Origin: a virus
IMG/VR virus record: IMGVR_UViG_3300032316_000256
Location: 1 to 32,866 of that record
DNA: 32,866 bases
Direction: 5' to 3' (one strand)
The notes under the pieces were generated by a model. The model saw only the letters and a list, made by a program, of their open reading frames with translations. It ran no database searches and had not been told where the DNA came from. The translations under genes were made by a program, and so were the position numbers. Numbering within the stretch: the first letter of the stretch is position 1; each line of letters opens with the position of its first letter. This document shows positions 29,138-32,866 of the stretch, piece by piece.

Positions 29138-29856
29138 AAATCCATCATTACATTAAAAGGCAATCTCCCATAATCTAAAGTTACACCCACACCAATCGCA
29201 GGTTTCTTTCCTGCCTTAGCATAAGCCATAGCGTAGCTTTCCTTATCAATTCCGCAACCAACTTGCTTGCCAAATATCTTAAAGTTCTTGCCCACTACAA
29301 AGTTAGTATAAGCTTCTGTATGTCGATGACCCTGGACTGTGCTAATTAAATCAGCCTTAGCCCTTGCAATCGCACTACCTTGCTCTCCATGCACATAAAG
29401 AGTATCATTTAGTATATACTCTTCGGTAAACTCCCATCCTGGTGTCTCTAGGACTTCCTTGTAGCTCTTAATCCACTTTTTAGATATGCCAGCAGTAAAT
29501 GCCTTACGCATTACTAACCTGTCATGGTTACCAATAATTACCACTGCATTAGGAAAAGCATCCCTCCACTTATGTATGCGTTCAATAGCAATATTAAGCT
29601 CATCAACTGCACTCATGCCATCAGGATCAGTCTCATGATAACTAGCATAGTGGTTGTCAATAACATCACCTAGAAAAACAATCTTTTCGCATTTGTATTT
29701 GTTCTTCTGCTCAATACAGAAATCAAGATAGTCATCTAGGCAAAAAGGCTCATGAAGGTCTCCGATTTCTAAGACACCTCCACCATTTTTTGAATTTCTA
29801 ACTCCTTTTATTATTTCCCACTCTTCTCTGTTTAATCTCGGTCTAAATTCTTCCAT
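29134..29856 (-). CDS. Calcineurin-like metallophosphoesterase
   Basis: The 240-residue protein has the five conserved blocks: GDLHEP (Asp33, His35), GDVIDNHY (Asp64), IGNHDR (Asn110, His111), YVHGE (His156), and QGHRHTE (His177, His179). The family hydrolyses phosphodiester or phosphomonoester bonds with two metals. It lies in the lysis module and overlaps the small membrane protein upstream (TAATG) and the peptidase downstream. Substrate unknown; nucleic acids, nucleotides or a host signalling phosphate are possible. Confidence 0.85.
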   Translation of the reverse strand: MEEFRPRLNREEWEIIKGVRNSKNGGGVLEIGDLHEPFCLDDYLDFCIEQKNKYKCEKIVFLGDVIDNHYASYHETDPDGMSAVDELNIAIERIHKWRDAFPNAVVIIGNHDRLVMRKAFTAGISKKWIKSYKEVLETPGWEFTEEYILNDTLYVHGEQGSAIARAKADLISTVQGHRHTEAYTNFVVGKNFKIFGKQVGCGIDKESYAMAYAKAGKKPAIGVGVTLDYGRLPFNVMMDL

Positions 29857-30011
29857 TATAGAATTAGGCTAGTGACAATAGTTTTAAGTAGGTCAAAGAA
29901 TGACCCAACGCTATGCTCTGGCAATAGAAATGCAGCAGTTGCACCTACTACAATTAAAAAAACCGCCCAAATTCCTAGACGGATGTATTTTGATTTATCT
30001 TCCTTGACCAC
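29856..30011 (-). CDS. Small membrane protein with GTG start
   Basis: The frame has no ATG; the likely start is GTG at 30011 and the stop at 29856-29858 overlaps the next ATG (TAATG). The 51-residue product is MVKEDKSKY followed by a membrane helix (GIWAVFLIVVGATAAFLL) and a second hydrophobic segment (FFDLLKTIVTSLIL). It overlaps the small basic protein upstream by 17 bases. It may be a lysis accessory or a holin/antiholin-like protein; the sequence cannot settle this. Confidence 0.6.
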   Translation of the reverse strand: MVKEDKSKYIRLGIWAVFLIVVGATAAFLLPEHSVGSFFDLLKTIVTSLIL

Positions 30012-30117
30012 GATACTTCTTTGGCTTTTGTTCGCTCTTAGAATATGCTTTCTTGGCTTTTCCGTTTCTTCGCTTACCGAATGAACTTGGTTTAGTTGCT
30101 TGTACCGCCTTAGCCAT
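29995..30117 (-). CDS. Small highly basic protein
   Basis: The 40-residue frame from ATG 30117 (overlapping the holin-candidate stop as TAATG) ends at TAA 29995. It has 12 Lys and 4 to 5 Arg among 40 residues and is Ser/Gly rich (SSFGKRRNGKAKKAYSKSE), so it would bind nucleic acid or acidic surface. No family recognised. Confidence 0.6.
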   Translation of the reverse strand: MAKAVQATKPSSFGKRRNGKAKKAYSKSEQKPKKYRGQGR

Positions 30118-30326
30118 TACTTCTTAAATACTTTGTTCCAAATGTCCTTGATGTCCTTGAAAAAAAACTCTGACTTCTTAATCTGCTCCCACAATTTTAT
30201 GACCATACCAAGAAATGTTAAAACTAGAATCAAGAATTTAAGGCTATCGTTCATGTCAATAATTGAGGCAAGCGTTCCGATTATTCCTAGGCCTAATACT
30301 TGTTCAAATGGTGGGATATGGCTCAT
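30117..30326 (-). CDS. Putative holin-like membrane protein
   Basis: The 69-residue protein from ATG 30326 (a TTG at 30353 could add nine residues) has two hydrophobic segments, VLGLGIIGTLASII and LKFLILVLTFLGMVIKLW, and a highly charged lysine-rich C-terminus. This layout of two membrane helices and a basic tail is common in phage holins. It lies in the same operon as the M15 peptidase. TATTTTTG at 30358-30351 may be the -7 element of a promoter for this lysis operon, but no -33 element was found. Confidence 0.6.
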   Translation of the reverse strand: MSHIPPFEQVLGLGIIGTLASIIDMNDSLKFLILVLTFLGMVIKLWEQIKKSEFFFKDIKDIWNKVFKK

Positions 30327-30375
30327 TACATTTATTATCAATTCGTTTACCAAAAATAAGGCATTTTAAGGCAAT

Positions 30376-30400
30376 AAAAAAAGGGCTAAAATTTAGCCCT
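30376..30400 (-). terminator. Terminator between tail-associated and lysis genes
   Basis: AGGGCTAAA and TTTAGCCCT (30382-30390 and 30392-30400) pair across one base, a nine-base stem that in practice folds with a slightly larger loop. On the minus strand it is followed by seven T (30382 down to 30376). It ends the small tail-associated genes before the lysis unit. Confidence 0.8.
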
Positions 30401-30410
30401 TGTCTTACCA

Positions 30411-30698
30411 TTACTTTTCTTTTAAAGCCTCGTAAAGAGGCCCTAAAACAAGCACAGTAAAGCCTTTAGCTTTGACCTTCTCTTTGATTAGGTCAGCATC
30501 GCTTTTGCCTAGTTCAATTTCGCCCTCAGAGTAATAAATTTTCTTGGCCAACTCGTAAATACGAATAGGGTCCTCCTTCTCTTCAGCGGAAAATAAAGCG
30601 TTGCCTACCATTTTAGACAAAAGCATTTCCTCGCCTTTCTCGTTTGTGATTTTGTTGCCCTCAATGTCAGTTAGGGCGATTGCTAGATTTACGTTCAT
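30411..30698 (-). CDS. Tail-associated small protein of unknown function
   Basis: A 95-residue protein from ATG 30698, overlapping the preceding stop (ATGA). It has MNVNLAIALTDIEGN, then helices and a last segment GFTVLVLGPLYEALKEK. Small alpha-helical proteins at this place beside the fibre gene occur in Bacteroidota phages and may be fibre assembly helpers, but this is inferred from place alone. Confidence 0.55.
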   Translation of the reverse strand: MNVNLAIALTDIEGNKITNEKGEEMLLSKMVGNALFSAEEKEDPIRIYELAKKIYYSEGEIELGKSDADLIKEKVKAKGFTVLVLGPLYEALKEK

Positions 30699-30976
30699 AT
30701 AAGTGTAAGGTTTAATTTTTCGGCAATATAATCATAAGCATAATCATTGCTTCCATTCCACTCAAGATATTCTTCTCCAATTAAAGAAATATTTCCTTCG
30801 GCAACTGACTGACCTACTGCGATTGGCATTGCTTCAGTTCCGTCTCCACCTGTCAAAAGTTGATAATAGAAAGTGCAAGCACTCTCAAGATTATCGTTTA
30901 CGATTGTTGCGTTTAGCAGACTAGCCTCTAGCTGTTCGCCATTTTTCCAGGCAGTTACTGGTTGGATTTTTTTCAT
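30695..30976 (-). CDS. Tail-associated small protein of unknown function
   Basis: A 93-residue protein from ATG 30976 with KKIQPVTAWKNGEQLEASLL and a mid region (ESACTFYYQLLTGGDGTEAMPI) rich in strands. It follows the fibre gene by 17 bases and overlaps the next gene. A fibre chaperone or a tail component is possible; no family recognised. Confidence 0.55.
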   Translation of the reverse strand: MKKIQPVTAWKNGEQLEASLLNATIVNDNLESACTFYYQLLTGGDGTEAMPIAVGQSVAEGNISLIGEEYLEWNGSNDYAYDYIAEKLNLTLI

Positions 30977-30993
30977 TTTATTTTTGTTTAAAG

Positions 30994-32866
30994 TTATGCA
31001 ATCATTAAAACGCCAGCCAAATTGTAAACGTCGCCGCTAGACAATCCAGCGGACGAGGTTGGCAAACCTACTATTCTTAGCCTACTTGAGCCGCTTGTTG
31101 TCGTTCCAATAAGCACGTTGCCTCCTGAGGTGATGCGCATTTTTTCTGTTGTGTTTGTATAAAAACGTACTGGAATGTCAATCTGAGAACCAATATCCAT
31201 TGATAAAGAATCTGCTGAAATAGTTGCTATAAATGTTGATACACTATTATTGTCAAAATCTATACTACTTGCATTATCAGAAGACCTACCAATTAATGCT
31301 ATTGAATTTCCATCTGAATTAGATTGAATAGTTAAACGACTATTTGCATTATCCGTTGTCCTTCCAATAAGCAAGTTTCCGCCGCTGGTTAAGGTCATCG
31401 GTTGGGTATAGCTTAGAGCTGCACCTGCTCCACTTGTATTATTAGAGGCAGTACTCCAAATGTGGTTTCCAGACAATTGAGTATATAAAGTGGAAAAACC
31501 ATTACCTATATATTTTTCACCGTCACCATCAAAATAGCCATTAAACCATATCTCAAGTCTTCCAGAATCACCGACAAACGATGAAGTTAATGTTTGATAA
31601 GCTTTTTTACCACTTGACCATGCACTCGGTGTTACTGCTAATCCAAGGTTACCGCTTGAATTGTTTATTAAATTGCTATTTCCAATCGTTGTACTTCCTG
31701 TAAACTTTGGTAAGTAGCCTGAATCTCCTGTTCCAGTCACAGGATTAGTCAAAGCGTTTTGCTTGCTATTAAATGTTGTCCAATCAGTACTTGACAAGAA
31801 ACCATTTTGAGAACCGCTTGCTTGCTGAATTGTAATATTTGGAGTAGCACCACCGCTTGAAAATAACGGACTTGATGCGGTTACTGAGGTAACAGTTCCA
31901 CCACTTGAGGGACTTGTATTTGTAATAGTAAAATTTGGATAAGTTCCACTAATAGAAATACCAGTGCTCGCAGTTAAAGAAACTACTTGGTCAGGTGCGG
32001 TGTTAGTAATAGTTAAAGTTCCGCTTGTAGTTATTGGACTTCCCGATATTGATATTCCAGTTCCAGCCGTTGCAGTTACAGAAGTAACTGTGCCAACATT
32101 AAAAGTTCTGTTTGCACTTAGGTCTTGAGTAGTTCCGTTAATGGTAATTGTTCTACCTACTGGAACATAAGTTGTAGAATCAACCGAACCATCGGCTTTT
32201 AAAAATTGTCCGCTTGTTCCTCCGCTTTTTATAAAACTGTTTGTAGTTAAATTACCAGCAAAAAAACCATTTCCATTTTCTAAAGAAATCCAAGCTTGCA
32301 AAGTATTGCTACCTCCTCCAATAAATCCAATAGAGTTTGCTGGTAATCCGCTTACTGCTGAATCAATTTGTCGATGATAAATTCCCCAGTTACTATCAAT
32401 AGTTGCTGAATCTAAATAAATCCAAGCATCCCTGTCGTTTGGAGGTGAATACAAATAAACATTGGAAGAAGGGTTAACAGTTGTATAGCTATTTAAAACC
32501 AAGCTATTAACTCCTCGGTATCTATTTGCAGTAATGTCACCGCTTAAACTTATACTCGTGCCATTTAAAGGTCCTGTTAAAGTCCCACCAGTCAAAGGCA
32601 AGTAACCGCTTAATGCACTTCCGTAATTAGGAATATTTAAAGTACTACCTACCAAAGTAGCCACGCCACTTGTTCCAGTTGTTGTAAGAGTTAAAGCGTT
32701 TTGCTTGCCATTAAACATACTCCAATCCGCACTGCTTAATGCTCCTCGATTTGTCGCGCTTGCCGTTGGAACGTTTAGCGTTATTACTGGCGTAGTTGTT
32801 CCGTTTGCAACCGTACTTGATAAATCCGTTCCTGTTGTCCCTAAAGTTAAAGCCGCAACGCTTGTA
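30994..32866 (-). CDS. Tail fibre protein, C-terminal part (runs in from beyond the window)
   Basis: The frame is open from the right edge to TAA at 30994 (624 codons); an internal ATG at 32718 is not the real start. The sequence is low-complexity with many VTSVTA, GTGISISGSP and FNGKQNAL repeats, then a distinctive C-terminal half (EIWFNGYFDGDGEKYIGNG, MRITSGGNVLIGTTTSGS) and a final GLPTSSAGLSSGDVYNLAG. These repeats are typical of Bacteroidota phage fibres. The N-terminal part may be the gene at 1-987. It forms a long trimeric host-binding fibre by inference. Confidence 0.8.
   Translation of the reverse strand, partial: TSVAALTLGTTGTDLSSTVANGTTTPVITLNVPTASATNRGALSSADWSMFNGKQNALTLTTTGTSGVATLVGSTLNIPNYGSALSGYLPLTGGTLTGPLNGTSISLSGDITANRYRGVNSLVLNSYTTVNPSSNVYLYSPPNDRDAWIYLDSATIDSNWGIYHRQIDSAVSGLPANSIGFIGGGSNTLQAWISLENGNGFFAGNLTTNSFIKSGGTSGQFLKADGSVDSTTYVPVGRTITINGTTQDLSANRTFNVGTVTSVTATAGTGISISGSPITTSGTLTITNTAPDQVVSLTASTGISISGTYPNFTITNTSPSSGGTVTSVTASSPLFSSGGATPNITIQQASGSQNGFLSSTDWTTFNSKQNALTNPVTGTGDSGYLPKFTGSTTIGNSNLINNSSGNLGLAVTPSAWSSGKKAYQTLTSSFVGDSGRLEIWFNGYFDGDGEKYIGNGFSTLYTQLSGNHIWSTASNNTSGAGAALSYTQPMTLTSGGNLLIGRTTDNANSRLTIQSNSDGNSIALIGRSSDNASSIDFDNNSVSTFIATISADSLSMDIGSQIDIPVRFYTNTTEKMRITSGGNVLIGTTTSGSSRLRIVGLPTSSAGLSSGDVYNLAGVLMIA

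Noticed and set aside
1-32866. tRNA genes and temperate-phage control genes
   Set aside because: Gene-free stretches were read for cloverleaf arms and none fitted; no integrase or CI-like repressor was seen.

Overview
The window reads as a nearly complete genome of a tailed phage with a siphovirus-type (long, non-contractile) tail and HK97-type head genes, infecting a Bacteroidota host, probably a flavobacterium or relative. The sequence is AT-rich. Starts mostly lack Shine-Dalgarno sites. The best promoters have the Bacteroidota form (TTG or TTTG, 19-20 bp, TAnnTTTG). The tail fibre carries low-complexity repeats typical of Bacteroidota phages. No integrase, CI-like repressor, DNA polymerase, RNA polymerase, tRNA or CRISPR array was seen.

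Layout. (1) 1-17326, minus strand, is the late module. Read from right to left it holds small and large terminase, portal, a methyltransferase and glycosyltransferase cassette, prohead protease, major capsid protein, connectors, a small membrane protein, a Mu gpF-like protein, tail completion, major tail protein, tail chaperones G and GT, tape measure, a tail-tip protein and the start of a tail fibre. Terminators follow the capsid and major tail genes, and a strong candidate promoter precedes the latter. One small plus-strand gene (3283-3453), with its own promoter and terminator, sits between the tape measure and the tail-tip gene. (2) 17327-27813, plus strand, is the early module: two tiny membrane peptides, small unknown genes, an ERF annealing protein, a YqaJ-type exonuclease, a helix-turn-helix protein, a primase-helicase, a PP-loop enzyme, a VRR-NUC nuclease, many small overlapping genes and a MazG/DUF1599-like protein. 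Two non-coding stretches here carry iteron-like repeats and are candidate origin or control regions. (3) 27873-30976, minus strand, is a lysis and accessory module: anchored membrane protein, M15 peptidase, metallophosphoesterase, small membrane proteins and a holin candidate. (4) 30994-32866, minus strand, is the C-terminal part of a tail fibre.

The fibre genes at the two ends are an N-terminal half and a C-terminal half on the same strand. They are probably one gene cut by the contig break on a circular or circularly permuted map, although a direct join would be out of frame.

The main points for follow-up are: the PP-loop gene bracketed by an exact 20-bp direct repeat that duplicates the primase stop/next-gene start junction; a codon-usage block from about 16.47 to 18.7 kb that begins inside the large terminase gene; two iteron clusters sharing a GTGTAAA core, one abutting a triple helix-turn-helix gene; a -1 frameshift at an 11-A run joining chaperones G and T; the plus-strand cassette in the tail operon; and sugar-modifying genes inside the head module. 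Replication appears to rely on the host polymerase, with a phage primase-helicase, and on ERF/YqaJ recombination.
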